From assembly GCA_050734185.1 (NCBI GenBank), contig JBOHUE010000157.1:7101-71100 (forward strand): DNA of 64,000 nt, read 5' to 3'. Positions 43,662 through 52,982 of the stretch are shown one piece after another (the stretch's first letter is position 1; each line of letters opens with the position of its first letter). The translations under genes were made by a program, and so were the position numbers. Below the pieces are notes generated by a model. It was not told where the DNA came from and did not search any database. It was given only the letters and a program-made list of their open reading frames with translations. Source of the DNA: JAFALX01 sp050734185 (GTDB lineage Bacteria > Chloroflexota > Dormibacteria > Aeolococcales > Aeolococcaceae).

Positions 43662-46600
43662 CTACCCGGCGTTGAGATTACCGTGAGTCTGGCGACGGCC
43701 GAACGTCGCGTGATCTCGCTTGCTGGCCGCCCGCCAGCCAGACACTCGCATCTTCCCCACCGGCGCTTGACGAAGCTGTGGGTCGCGCACCGGATTGAAG
43801 ACTGCCGTTAATTCGGGAATCCCGCCGTCGGTGAGGTGCTCAACGACGTAGACCCAGTAGTCGGCACCGAGCTTGGGATCTAGCGCAACCTCCCACTCAC
43901 TCGTCTCCAGGATGAAAGCGTCCGCTGCGAGTCCTCCGGACGCTTTCAGTTCGATGTAGCGGCCATCGCTCGCCACGAAATCGGCTCCCACCAAGGGCCC
44001 CTGTCGGTGCACGACGAAGCCGCCGCGCGTTGCCTCGAACATCTCGACGTATGGACGAGCGGCATCCTCGACAGCAGTGTTCGGAGGGATTGGAGTAGCG
44101 TCATCGCGGGCTTGACTCGGTCGGTCGGACTCCGGGCGCGGCTTCCGGCGACGCGCAGTCCTTGGGAGCTCCCGCACCGCCTGAGACCCCAGAGCGTCAT
44201 GCTCGGTGCTCTCGATCGACAACAACTCGAAGGAGGAAGGGTCGGCAAACGTACGCTCCACATGTGATGGTCGCCTAGTTTCCGTGGACGTCCGTGAGGA
44301 GCCTGGGGCTGGCCGTGTTGCCTGTCGGATCGCATCAATAGCAGCCTCAACATCGTCTGCATCGTCATGATCGCCCTCCGCTCCACCGAAGCCCGCTTCG
44401 ACTGAGAGCACGCCTACGCTGGTCTCGTAGCGCTCGATCCGCTTAGCGAAAGCCTCGGGCGATCGGAAAGCTTCTCCAAGCAGCGCCGCCAGCGCGTTCG
44501 TCGCGGCGAGTTGTCGCCGCTGAACGAGGGAACCGAGTATTTCTGCGGCTGTGTGACCGAATACGTCAGCTGATTCCACCCCGACAAGTACTCCGTCTCG
44601 AAGCAGCACCCGCGGCTCGGTGTGCAGTCGAATGTTTCCCTGGTCGGGGAGGCGAAGGACCAATCGGCCTTCAATCTTCAGTGCAGTTGCCGGCTGAAGA
44701 CCCGCCGCCCCTGCGGCGAGATTGGCAATCACGGCGCGATCCCAGCCCCCTTCGGACCGAAGCAACTCTGGCCATGCGCGGACGGCAGCCAGCCATCGAC
44801 CTCTGAGATCCGCGCTGAGGTCTCCTCCGGCCACGACCAGCCACTGTTCCTCAAGGACCTCTCCCGGTGTCAACTCCCTGACGGCGAGCCAACGGGCTGC
44901 GGTTCCCACGACGGAGGCGTCGTACGTGCCGGGCAACCACCACGCAAGGTGAGTCTGGAGGGCGGACCGAATCTCCGGCCGGGCAGTCCACCAAGCCTGG
45001 TCGGCATCAAGCCAGCCGCGGTCTGTCAGTGCCGGCACGCCTGCGGGTCCGGCGCTCCCATGCGACACGACAGACTCTAGTCTCACGACCAATTCCCCAT
45101 AGAAGTGGCGTGCGATCTCATCAACTGGGCTAGCCGCCATTTCGTAGCGAATGATGTCCGCCATCATCTGCGGATCGAGGTCCGCTCGCACGCCCAACGC
45201 GTCCCAAAGTGTGGCGGATCTCGGATAACGTCCGGCGAGCTGCCCAACGAACGGGCCGGCGACAGCAGACACGTCCGCTCGCACCGTACGAACCGGTGAC
45301 CACCATTCGTTGCCGATAAAATCACCCGGGGGCGGGGCGAAGATGAGGCCGACGCGGCCATTCCCGTGGAACTTAGGCCGGATAAGCAGACGAACCAGAT
45401 CGGCACGCGCGGAGTTCGGCAGTGCTGTAAGTTCGCCAGCTATGAGCTCGTAACAAGCCCCGGCTGCGCGCCGACGCTGATCGACTGTGAGTTCTGGAGC
45501 TGTATCGCGGAGCCGCTGCAAGGTTGAGATAAGGCGGTGCGGCGCGGGTCGTTCGGCGATGCCGATGTCATCGAGCATCGCGTCTGGCTGACTAGGCCAA
45601 CCTAGGACCGATGCGGCTTCGCTCGCCAAGGCGAGCTTCGTTGCAGGACTACTGCGAACGAGATCCTTGGGCTTCTGCAAGGATCGGTCCAGCGCGCCGA
45701 CCCAAGCGATCGACTCGAGCAGTCCCACCCACGACGACGCTACCTGAGGCGGGTCAGGGATCCAGTTGTAATAGAAATGCGCCGGCGTGGTCTTGCTGGT
45801 CGGCGCGATTCGGCCCCAATCCGCCTGGAGTACAGTCCACAGGGCTCGAGCTCGTCGCCCGCGTTGACGCGTCGACAGTGATGGCCACCGATCTACCAAC
45901 CACGTGAGGTCGTCGGAAACCCAATCGTCGATGACACCGGTGGGTCGGGTCATCGCGCTTGAAGGCCAGACAATCCACGGCATCGTCCCGCGTGCGATCC
46001 TCGTCACGCGGCGTCCGTCACCGACGGCTTCGCCGATTCGCGGGCTGATGTAGGGACCAACCAAGCCCCCCAGGAATCGCAAGAACTCGGGAGGGGACAT
46101 CTGCGCTCGAGCCCCCCGCTGGATACCTCGACCTCTCGGCACCGGGATCGCGTGAGTGTGGATCTCGTCGACAATCGCTCGGTCAGGCTTTCCGTTTGTC
46201 ACGGCTTCCATGCCGTCCTGGCTGAGCATGGCCGAGCTCAAATATGTTCTTGTGAGCGGTCGAGCGACAAGTCGTCGCGATCGCCCTTGACCAACGACGG
46301 CAGCGACGCGGAGACTGTCGCCCAACTGGCGCGCGATCATGGCTTCGTCTTGAGCGCGATGTGCCCGGCGATAGTCGTTCACGAAGCCTCGCCATCGATG
46401 CCTGATGAACTCGACCATCCGAAAGAGCTGTTCCCGCTGCGATTCATCGATGTGATCAAGCTTCGCTAAGGCGGCCATCCGGGGAACGACCAGGTCTGTG
46501 ACGACGTGGTATGGGCCAGCCTGAAGCGCTACTCGGAAGGGCTCCTGCGACAACATATCGCGGACCCGCACGCGCATATCGCCTTGGTCCCGTCCGCGGC

Positions 46601-48380
46601 GCCGAGCCGCAAGCACACCCGGGGCTGGATCGAGGAACGGATCGACAAGGTGGATCTCAGACTCATTGAAGTACCGCCGCAAGTCGGTGAGAGTTGCGGA
46701 GCGTGAGTACCCAAGCAGGTAGCCAGTGAGCGCAATACGTGGAGAAGGCCGGATCCGACCGCCATGCTCGATTGGTATGCATGCCGTCGATGCGATGGAC
46801 GCGCGCTCCTCTTGAGTCGCCGTGGTCGCAACTAGGTCCAGCGCTCGAAGCCACCACCGTCCGTCGCGACGACCGAAACGGAGGTCATCGAGCCTGAGCA
46901 GAGCGAGCAGGTCTGGGAGCGCCACTGCGCGACCTCCCAGGGTGCCAACGACCGAATGCATCCTGCGCTCGTCACTTGACCCAGTGGCTGGTGCAGTTGC
47001 GGGAGCGACATACGAGACAGCCGTGCCTGTCGCCAAATGCAGGTCCGTTTCTCGGATGACTTCACGGAACGCCTCGTCTGGAGCCCACACAGCGGCAGAG
47101 GGTACCCGCCAACCCGCGACCGTGCGAACGAATCGACGGTCGCGAAGCTGGCTCATCGCTACGTCAAACGCACGGTGCTGGAGGGAGCCGGGAGCAACCT
47201 CTGACGCGAGAGGGATGAGTGGCCACGGGGGTTGACCGGAACGGGATTCAGCTTCTATCGCCTTGGCGATGACATTGCCGATCTCAGTCAACAGCCAGCG
47301 ATTCCAGTCATTCTCACGGAGTCGTTCGCGTCCAGGTGTTGGGTCGAAATCGGCTTGCACAAGCCAACGCAGTTCCGATGTGACATCTAGGGGCAGAAAA
47401 CAGTGCAGCTTCGTGGGGCCGACCGAGCGATCAATGGGCCGTGCGAGAACGATTGTCGACGTCTCGCCCGCCTGAACTTCCCGGCCTTGGCGTGCCAATC
47501 CGCGCGGGACCGCAGACGTCGAGTACCGATATCGTCGCCAAGCCTGTTGCTCACAGCCAGGCCACGATCCGCCGATGCGACACTCGTCCCAGCCGCGCGT
47601 CCGGTTTGAAACGCCTGAGCGCCGATAGAACTGGCCGCGGCCGCGTCCGGTGACTCGATCAATAATGACGATAGATTCCAGGCTGTCGAGCGTCAACAAC
47701 AGGTGCAGGAATTCAGGCCTGGTTAAGTCCTCGATGATCGACGCCAATCGACCACGCTCCGAGGGTCGTACATGCAGCGTGAAATGAGCGCCACGAGGCC
47801 GGCGCGGCGGGAGCGGAAGCGGATCGGGATAGATCTTGTCCTCAATACGAAAGGCGTACGAGCCTGACTCAATCTGCGGCGAATCAGTCAGCTTAAACAC
47901 GGACTTGAAACCGATCCCGAAGAATCCGATCTTGTTCTTCTTGGGACTATGCCCGGCCGAGCAGATTGCCCATACGTCTGGGGCCGAGAATGCCTGACCA
48001 TCGTTGTGTACGCGGACCTCATCAGGCTCAAATAGAAAGAGTATTCGCCGCGCTCCTGCGTCTTCGGCGTTCTGGATCAATTCCAGCGCCCAATGGATGT
48101 CGCGCCCGTACAGCTGCTCGGACGCGATCGACAGGAGCGGACCAAGGTCGGGACTGCCGCGAAATTCTTCTTTTAGCGACCGAACTGCGCCGACGAACGT
48201 CTCATTCCAGTTCGGGTCGTCCTCCGGCAACGATTCGACAGGGAGCCGCCGAGCCAGGCGCTCGACGGCATTGGCGGCGGCAGCCCGAAGTGAATCCACA
48301 CCGGGAGAGGGTTCATGGACACCGCGGATACTGGCGCTCTTGGAGCGATTCGGGTCGATCAGCGTGGCGGTGGCCTCCAA
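43662..48380 (-). CDS. Giant protein with Hsp90-like (sacsin/NOV-type) ATPase and C-terminal DUF3883 domain
   Basis: This 1572-residue protein has an N-terminal GHKL ATPase: ALELIQNAEDAGAR (98-111, Asn/Glu/Asp ATP-Mg motif), VHNDGQAF and GHSPKKNKIGFFGIGFKSVF (142-162), like sacsin and the plant NO VEIN protein. The middle 1100 residues are of unknown fold. The C-terminal region (about 1443-1545) is DUF3883/NOV_C-like, with GADFVASDGRYIELKAS resembling a PD-(D/E)XK nuclease core (Asp then Glu-Leu-Lys). Bacterial members cluster in defence islands, where an ATPase-gated nuclease is a reasonable guess. The start is a TTG at 48380 (GTG 48299 is an alternative). It is transcribed opposite to the other island genes. 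Confidence 0.75.
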   Translation of the reverse strand: MEATATLIDPNRSKSASIRGVHEPSPGVDSLRAAAANAVERLARRLPVESLPEDDPNWNETFVGAVRSLKEEFRGSPDLGPLLSIASEQLYGRDIHWALELIQNAEDAGARRILFLFEPDEVRVHNDGQAFSAPDVWAICSAGHSPKKNKIGFFGIGFKSVFKLTDSPQIESGSYAFRIEDKIYPDPLPLPPRRPRGAHFTLHVRPSERGRLASIIEDLTRPEFLHLLLTLDSLESIVIIDRVTGRGRGQFYRRSGVSNRTRGWDECRIGGSWPGCEQQAWRRYRYSTSAVPRGLARQGREVQAGETSTIVLARPIDRSVGPTKLHCFLPLDVTSELRWLVQADFDPTPGRERLRENDWNRWLLTEIGNVIAKAIEAESRSGQPPWPLIPLASEVAPGSLQHRAFDVAMSQLRDRRFVRTVAGWRVPSAAVWAPDEAFREVIRETDLHLATGTAVSYVAPATAPATGSSDERRMHSVVGTLGGRAVALPDLLALLRLDDLRFGRRDGRWWLRALDLVATTATQEERASIASTACIPIEHGGRIRPSPRIALTGYLLGYSRSATLTDLRRYFNESEIHLVDPFLDPAPGVLAARRRGRDQGDMRVRVRDMLSQEPFRVALQAGPYHVVTDLVVPRMAALAKLDHIDESQREQLFRMVEFIRHRWRGFVNDYRRAHRAQDEAMIARQLGDSLRVAAVVGQGRSRRLVARPLTRTYLSSAMLSQDGMEAVTNGKPDRAIVDEIHTHAIPVPRGRGIQRGARAQMSPPEFLRFLGGLVGPYISPRIGEAVGDGRRVTRIARGTMPWIVWPSSAMTRPTGVIDDWVSDDLTWLVDRWPSLSTRQRGRRARALWTVLQADWGRIAPTSKTTPAHFYYNWIPDPPQVASSWVGLLESIAWVGALDRSLQKPKDLVRSSPATKLALASEAASVLGWPSQPDAMLDDIGIAERPAPHRLISTLQRLRDTAPELTVDQRRRAAGACYELIAGELTALPNSARADLVRLLIRPKFHGNGRVGLIFAPPPGDFIGNEWWSPVRTVRADVSAVAGPFVGQLAGRYPRSATLWDALGVRADLDPQMMADIIRYEMAASPVDEIARHFYGELVVRLESVVSHGSAGPAGVPALTDRGWLDADQAWWTARPEIRSALQTHLAWWLPGTYDASVVGTAARWLAVRELTPGEVLEEQWLVVAGGDLSADLRGRWLAAVRAWPELLRSEGGWDRAVIANLAAGAAGLQPATALKIEGRLVLRLPDQGNIRLHTEPRVLLRDGVLVGVESADVFGHTAAEILGSLVQRRQLAATNALAALLGEAFRSPEAFAKRIERYETSVGVLSVEAGFGGAEGDHDDADDVEAAIDAIRQATRPAPGSSRTSTETRRPSHVERTFADPSSFELLSIESTEHDALGSQAVRELPRTARRRKPRPESDRPSQARDDATPIPPNTAVEDAARPYVEMFEATRGGFVVHRQGPLVGADFVASDGRYIELKASGGLAADAFILETSEWEVALDPKLGADYWVYVVEHLTDGGIPELTAVFNPVRDPQLRQAPVGKMRVSGWRAASKRDHATFGRRQTHGNLNAG

Positions 48381-49237
48381 GCGATATGCGCGAGTGCTAG
48401 GGCCTTTCGATGAGAGATGTCAAGCGATCACACAACAAGCCCTCGCCCTCCGCATCCGCCACATTCGTCGCCAAGTTCAGGAGCGTTATACCGTCCGCGG
48501 CTCGGTCGGTGCGCGCGGGGCAGCCCACGGCTCTAAGCGCGCACCAAATAGTGCACAGAGTTGAGCACGGAAAGTCCACAGCTCTGATTGACGGGGACCA
48601 TAGCCTTCCCCCGGTGCCCCGCTGAGCCGTGCACATCGCGCGACCAGTAGCGGTCCGTTGTTGGTCGACGTACTTGCTCATCGCGGTTGCCGCGGGTCGA
48701 GCTCCCGCGCGGAGAAAGCTGACGCCGACTTGAGGATCTCCTTGGCTCGGGTGCAAATCGCTGTTCTCTCGCTCGAACTGTGCGATGCGGAGGTCTCTTC
48801 CGTCGTGGTCCCGGTGCGCTTCCCATCATCCATCTCGGCTTCGTTAACCCAGGTGCTCGACGACTCAGCGTCAGGGCCCCATTAATTGGCGACGCGGCTG
48901 ACACTCCCGAAGCGCTCACGGGACTGCTCATATGCCTGGTGGGACCATCCGGATCCCCCCTCTCTGAGCTTAGTGATGCGTCCGCGCGCTCCGAAGTATT
49001 GGAGCTCACCTAACCTTCGGGGCCAAGGCATCGCGAATCTCCGTATCGCGCCAGTTCCAGAGCTTGGTGGCCGACGCGCACCTAGCTCCGATGCCAGCAA
49101 TCCTTATGCCGCGATTTGGCCGCACCCTCTACGTGACGGGCCAGCGACCGCTGAAGACGCCCCAGGCTTCCGGCGTCCCGCGAGCATAGACTCGCATCCT
49201 GGGCGGAGCGGGACGTCCGAAGACGAGGAGTGTCGCG
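48381..49237. other. 857-base gap at the right edge of the island
   Basis: Several open frames of up to 158 codons exist on both strands, but none has a recognisable domain, good start signals or steady codon bias. No tRNA, recombinase gene or clear direct repeat shared with the left edge (33947-34751) could be found by eye. The DNA regains chromosomal character at the hydrolase gene. Confidence 0.5.
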
Positions 49238-50107
49238 ATGGCAGCTGTTGCACCGGTTGAGGGCATCGACGCAATGTCGTACGTCACGGTCGGGGTCGAG
49301 AACAGCACCCCGATTCGGATCCACTACGAGGATCACGGCAGCGGTCAGCCGATCGTCCTGATCCACGGTTATCCGCTCAATGGGGAGTCCTGGGAGAAGC
49401 AGGAGCGTGCGCTGCTGCCCGCCGGCTACCGCGTCATCACGTACGACCGCCGCGGCTTCGGCGCGTCGAGTCACCCCACCGTGGGCTACGACTACGACAC
49501 GTTCACCGCCGACCTCGACGCGCTGCTCGACCACCTGCATCTCGACAATGTCGTCCTCTGCGGGTTTTCCATGGGCACCGGTGAGGTGACGCGCTACCTC
49601 GGCACCCACGGATCAGCGCGCGTGCGCAAAGCCGTGCTCATGGGCGCGATCCCGCCCTTCCTGCTGAAGACTGCGGACAACCCAGAGGGCGTCGACGCTT
49701 CGGTCTTCGACGGCATCAAGGCACTGGTCCTCAAGGACCGCTACCTGTGGTTCAAGAACTTCTTCGACAACTTCTACAACACGGACGTGCTGATGCCCGA
49801 GCGCATCACCGAACAGGCATGGCAGGCAAGCTTCAACCTCGCGTGCACCGCGTCGCCGTACGCCAGCTACGCGTGCGTCGACACATGGCTCACCGACTTC
49901 CGCAGCGACCTGCCGAAGATCGACGTGCCCACGCTCGTGGTGCACGGCACTGCCGACCGGATCCTTCCATTCGAGGCGACGGCGAAACGCCTGCCGGCGC
50001 TGATCAGGGGCGCGCGTCTGGTCGCGGTCGACGGCGGCCCGCACAACATCGCATGGACACACCCCGATGAGGTCAACGACGCGCTGTTGACGTTCCTCGC
50101 GGAGTAG
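49238..50107 (+). CDS. Alpha/beta hydrolase (non-heme chloroperoxidase/esterase-like)
   Basis: This 289-residue protein has the complete alpha/beta-hydrolase triad. The nucleophile elbow is GFSMGTG (Ser near residue 112). The acid is in VVHGTADRILPFEA, and the His in GGPHNIAWTHPDEV. The oxyanion motif HGYPLNGESWEKQ and YDRRGFGASS are typical of the chloroperoxidase/arylesterase subgroup. The ATG at 49238 follows GAGGAG by nine bases. It is the first gene with strong chromosomal codon bias after the island. The natural substrate is unknown; peroxidase activity is often a side reaction in this subgroup. Confidence 0.88.
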   Translation: MAAVAPVEGIDAMSYVTVGVENSTPIRIHYEDHGSGQPIVLIHGYPLNGESWEKQERALLPAGYRVITYDRRGFGASSHPTVGYDYDTFTADLDALLDHLHLDNVVLCGFSMGTGEVTRYLGTHGSARVRKAVLMGAIPPFLLKTADNPEGVDASVFDGIKALVLKDRYLWFKNFFDNFYNTDVLMPERITEQAWQASFNLACTASPYASYACVDTWLTDFRSDLPKIDVPTLVVHGTADRILPFEATAKRLPALIRGARLVAVDGGPHNIAWTHPDEVNDALLTFLAE

Positions 50108-50207
50108 CAGGTTAACGCCCGGCGAAGGTGCCGGAGGGCGCGAGTGGCTGTGCTAGCGTCGCTGCTCGCTGCCCCTGCAGCGGTGGACGGTAATGAGGAG
50201 CGTTGTC

Positions 50208-51011
50208 ATGGCTGAAACCCAGACGGTGACCATGAACAAGCCGGGGTGGCTCGATCTCAGCAGCACCGACGCCGCGGCGTCGCGTGACTTCTACTCGAAG
50301 CTCTTCGGCTGGGAAGCGACTGTCATCCCGGACCCGGCCGCCGGCGGGTACGCGATGGCCGTGCTCGACGGCAAGGAGGTCGGTGGCATCGGGCCTGTGC
50401 AGAACCCGGAGCAACCCAGCGCCTGGACGATCTACATCCTGGTCGAGAACGCCGACGACGCCGTGACGCGCAGCCGCGACGCCGGCGCCACCGTACTCAT
50501 GGAGCCGATGGAGGTCATGGGCCAGGGGCGCATGGCGATCATCGGCGACCCATCCGGAGCGGCCATCGGCCTGTGGCAGCCGATGGGGCACGCCGGGTGG
50601 GAGGTCGAGGGCGTCCCGGGATCGGTCTGCTGGGTGGAGCTGACCGCGCGCAACTTCCCGGCTGCGAGGAAGTTCTATGCCGACGTCTTCGGCTGGACGG
50701 CCGTGAAGTTCGATGCGCCCGACGGTCAGGCTCAGCCCGGACTGCCCGAGTACTTCACGTTCAAGCTTGGCGACGCCGACGCGTTCGGCGGTGGGCTCGA
50801 GACGCCGGCCGATGTGCCCGCGGAGGTGCCGTCGTACTGGCAGCCGTATTTCCTCGTCACCGATACCGACGCGATGACGGAGAAGGCGAAGGAGCTCGGC
50901 GCCACCGTCCTGATGGGGCCGGCTGAGGCGCCGAATGTCGGGCGCTGGTCGATCCTGCACGACCCGCAGGGCGCGATCTTCGCCGTTCTGCAGGCACCCG
51001 AGGGCACTTAA
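50208..51011 (+). CDS. VOC family protein with two glyoxalase-like domains
   Basis: This 267-residue protein starts at ATG 50208, seven bases after GAGGAG; an ATG at 50193 lacks such a site. Two tandem VOC repeats are seen. The first begins GWLDLSSTDAAASRDFYSKL with FGWEA, and the second SVCWVELTARNFPAARKFYA with VFGWTA. Ends such as DPSGAAIGLWQP and DPQGAIFAVLQAP close each repeat. The usual metal His is replaced (WLDLSS, WVELTA), so a ligand-binding or resistance-type role is as likely as catalysis. The TAA stop overlaps a possible ACG start of the next gene (TAACG). Confidence 0.85.
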   Translation: MAETQTVTMNKPGWLDLSSTDAAASRDFYSKLFGWEATVIPDPAAGGYAMAVLDGKEVGGIGPVQNPEQPSAWTIYILVENADDAVTRSRDAGATVLMEPMEVMGQGRMAIIGDPSGAAIGLWQPMGHAGWEVEGVPGSVCWVELTARNFPAARKFYADVFGWTAVKFDAPDGQAQPGLPEYFTFKLGDADAFGGGLETPADVPAEVPSYWQPYFLVTDTDAMTEKAKELGATVLMGPAEAPNVGRWSILHDPQGAIFAVLQAPEGT

Positions 51012-51583
51012 CGACGGAGCTGCCGCCGCTCCCCGACGCGGTCGACGCTGCGACGCTGCAGTCGCTGGCCGAGCCCGACCTCGAGGGCGTCGAACGCGAC
51101 CTGCGCTCCGCCGAACGAGCCACGGTGGCGGCGATGTCGCCGTGGGACCAGCAGCTGCGCGAGATCCGGGCCCGGCTGGCGGAGCTGTCCACGGAGCGGC
51201 GGCGGCGTGAACGCGCCGCGCACATCGCGCAGCGCGCGAGCGTCCGCGATATGGCCAAGTCCGGCACGATGCCGAGCCTCGCCGACGCGCTCGCCGCCCC
51301 GGACGATCTCTTCGACGCTGCCACCGCGCTTACAGCAGTGAAGGTGTTTCTCAAGAGCGGCGGCGAGGTGGGTCTTGGGTTCGCCCAGCGGCCGGGGACG
51401 ATCGCGTTCAGTGACGGCCGCCGCCAGCAGCAGGCGAAGACCTGGGGCGAGGCGCGTGGCCTGGTCGCGGCCGGCTGGGAGCCGGGCTCCGCAGGCATCG
51501 CCGGCGTGCGGATCCACCTCAGCGGAAGCCGGGTGGAGCGTGTGGTGAGCGCCGATGAAGTGGTGGTCGAGCCCGTCGCTTAG
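51011..51583 (+). CDS. Unknown coiled-coil protein, probable ACG start
   Basis: Family not recognised. The first canonical start in frame is GTG 51125, giving 152 residues, but the frame is open for 38 codons before it with protein-like, acidic sequence (TELPPLPDAVDAATLQSLAE and onward). No ATG, GTG or TTG occurs there. An ACG at 51011 overlaps the preceding TAA (TAACG) and sits six bases after GAGGG, exactly where a coupled ATG would be expected. The product (190 residues) has a Glu/Arg-rich coiled coil around residues 38-75, then a small alpha/beta domain with VFLKSGGEVGLGFAQRPG. The 3' end overlaps the convergent histidine kinase gene by four bases. Confidence 0.6.
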   Translation, partial: TTELPPLPDAVDAATLQSLAEPDLEGVERDLRSAERATVAAMSPWDQQLREIRARLAELSTERRRRERAAHIAQRASVRDMAKSGTMPSLADALAAPDDLFDAATALTAVKVFLKSGGEVGLGFAQRPGTIAFSDGRRQQQAKTWGEARGLVAAGWEPGSAGIAGVRIHLSGSRVERVVSADEVVVEPVA

Positions 51584-52977
51584 GTGCTGCCACGCTGGAA
51601 CTGGCGCGGTAGCTGCACGCGGAACACCGTGGCGCCGGGGCGCGAATCGATGTCGATGCTGCCGTGGTGCCGGTCGACCACGATGCGGCGCGCGATGTCA
51701 AGGCCAAGGCCGGTCCCCTTGCCGACGTCCTTGGTCGTGAAGAAGGGATCGAAGGCGCGATCCCGCACCTCCGACGGCATTCCGGGCCCCGTGTCAGTCA
51801 CGTCGACGATCACGTCGTCGGTGCCCGCGCGGGCCGAGAGGCGCAGCGTGCCGCTGCCGCCCATGGCATCGATTGCATTGACGATGAGGTTGGTCCATAC
51901 CTGGTTCAACTCTCCCGGAATTGCCTCGATGCTCGGCAGGTCGCGCTCGTAGTCGCGGACAACGGTCACCCCGCGCAGCCGGTCCTTCAGCATCACAACC
52001 GTGCTGTCGAGTCCCTCGGTGACGTCGATGATCTGGTGCGGCGCCCTGTCCAACTGCGTGTACGAACGCATGTCGTTGACGAGCGCCGAGATGCGGCCGG
52101 TCGATTCCTTGACCTCGGTGATCAGCGACTCCATCGTGAGCGCGTTCGCCACCCAGTCCAGCCCGAGCGTGAGCAGCGATCGCGGTAACACCGCGGCAGC
52201 GCGCTCGCACCACGCGATGTCGGCGCCCGCGGCAGCCAGCGATGGCGCCACTCGCCATGCGGAGTCGACGCCACGCTCCTCGAGCCATGACGTGAGCTCA
52301 TCCTCTCGCGCTGCAAGCCGCACGGAATCGCCCGCCGCAATCGGCAGGCCGATGTCGAGGCGCAGGTCATCCAGAACCGCGAACTGCTCTGCGCTCATCG
52401 ACTCCCGCGCCAGCGCGCGGGTCGATTGCAGCAGGTCTGCCGTGGTGGTCTGCAGGGCTTCGACGGAGCGAGTTGCTGCCGACGCGGGATTGTTGAGCTC
52501 GTGCGCGAGCCCCGCGGCGAGCTGGCCGAGCGCAGCCATCGCCTGCTGCTGACGGGATGTCGCCTCGAAGTTGATGATCGTCTGAAACATCCCGTCGAGC
52601 AGGTGCGCGCCGAGCGGGAAGAGTGCGAGGGTGAGGTCGCGCAGCGCGGCTGAGGGAACCCGAAGTACCCGCCCGGGAATCGCCCCCCGGCCGCTGGTGA
52701 AGTAGCCCCCAGCCGGTGACCAGGCGCGGAAGCCACCTCCCCAATCGCCGGGGTGTTCCAGCAGCGCGGCAACCGTCGGCTCGCTGTGAGGCGTGCGGCG
52801 CATCAGCTCGATCCGGCCCTCGAGCAGCACCCACCAGTACTCTGCAGGCGTCCCCTCGTGCCACAACACGTCGCCCGTCGCAAAGGCGACCTCGGTGCTC
52901 GCGCGGATCAGCGTTGCAAGCTGCTCCTGAGGGAGGCCCGCGAACACATAGACGCTCCGTAGCGCGTCGAGATCCAT
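51580..52977 (-). CDS. Soluble histidine kinase with N-terminal cyclic-nucleotide-binding-like domain
   Basis: This 465-residue sensor kinase has no membrane segment. Residues about 8-115 form a cNMP-binding-like beta-barrel (GDVLWHEGTPAEYWWVLLEG). The phosphoacceptor His is in LAAGLAHELNNP (His159). The ATPase domain has the N-box ELNQVWTNLIVNAIDAMGG, G1 DVTDTGPGMP, F-box FDPFFTTKDVG and G2 GTGLGLDIAR. The ATG at 52977 lies five bases after the tmk stop, so it is co-transcribed with the pdx-tmk run. A longer open frame to 53955 is a shadow. No response regulator is adjacent. Similar cNMP-kinase fusions are known in Actinobacteria and Chloroflexi; the signal is unknown. Confidence 0.86.
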   Translation of the reverse strand: MDLDALRSVYVFAGLPQEQLATLIRASTEVAFATGDVLWHEGTPAEYWWVLLEGRIELMRRTPHSEPTVAALLEHPGDWGGGFRAWSPAGGYFTSGRGAIPGRVLRVPSAALRDLTLALFPLGAHLLDGMFQTIINFEATSRQQQAMAALGQLAAGLAHELNNPASAATRSVEALQTTTADLLQSTRALARESMSAEQFAVLDDLRLDIGLPIAAGDSVRLAAREDELTSWLEERGVDSAWRVAPSLAAAGADIAWCERAAAVLPRSLLTLGLDWVANALTMESLITEVKESTGRISALVNDMRSYTQLDRAPHQIIDVTEGLDSTVVMLKDRLRGVTVVRDYERDLPSIEAIPGELNQVWTNLIVNAIDAMGGSGTLRLSARAGTDDVIVDVTDTGPGMPSEVRDRAFDPFFTTKDVGKGTGLGLDIARRIVVDRHHGSIDIDSRPGATVFRVQLPRQFQRGST

Positions 52978-52982
52978 TTCGC

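Noticed and set aside
48397..49013. Several open frames in the right-edge gap
   Set aside because: They overlap each other on both strands and have no domains. They are left as unassigned gap.
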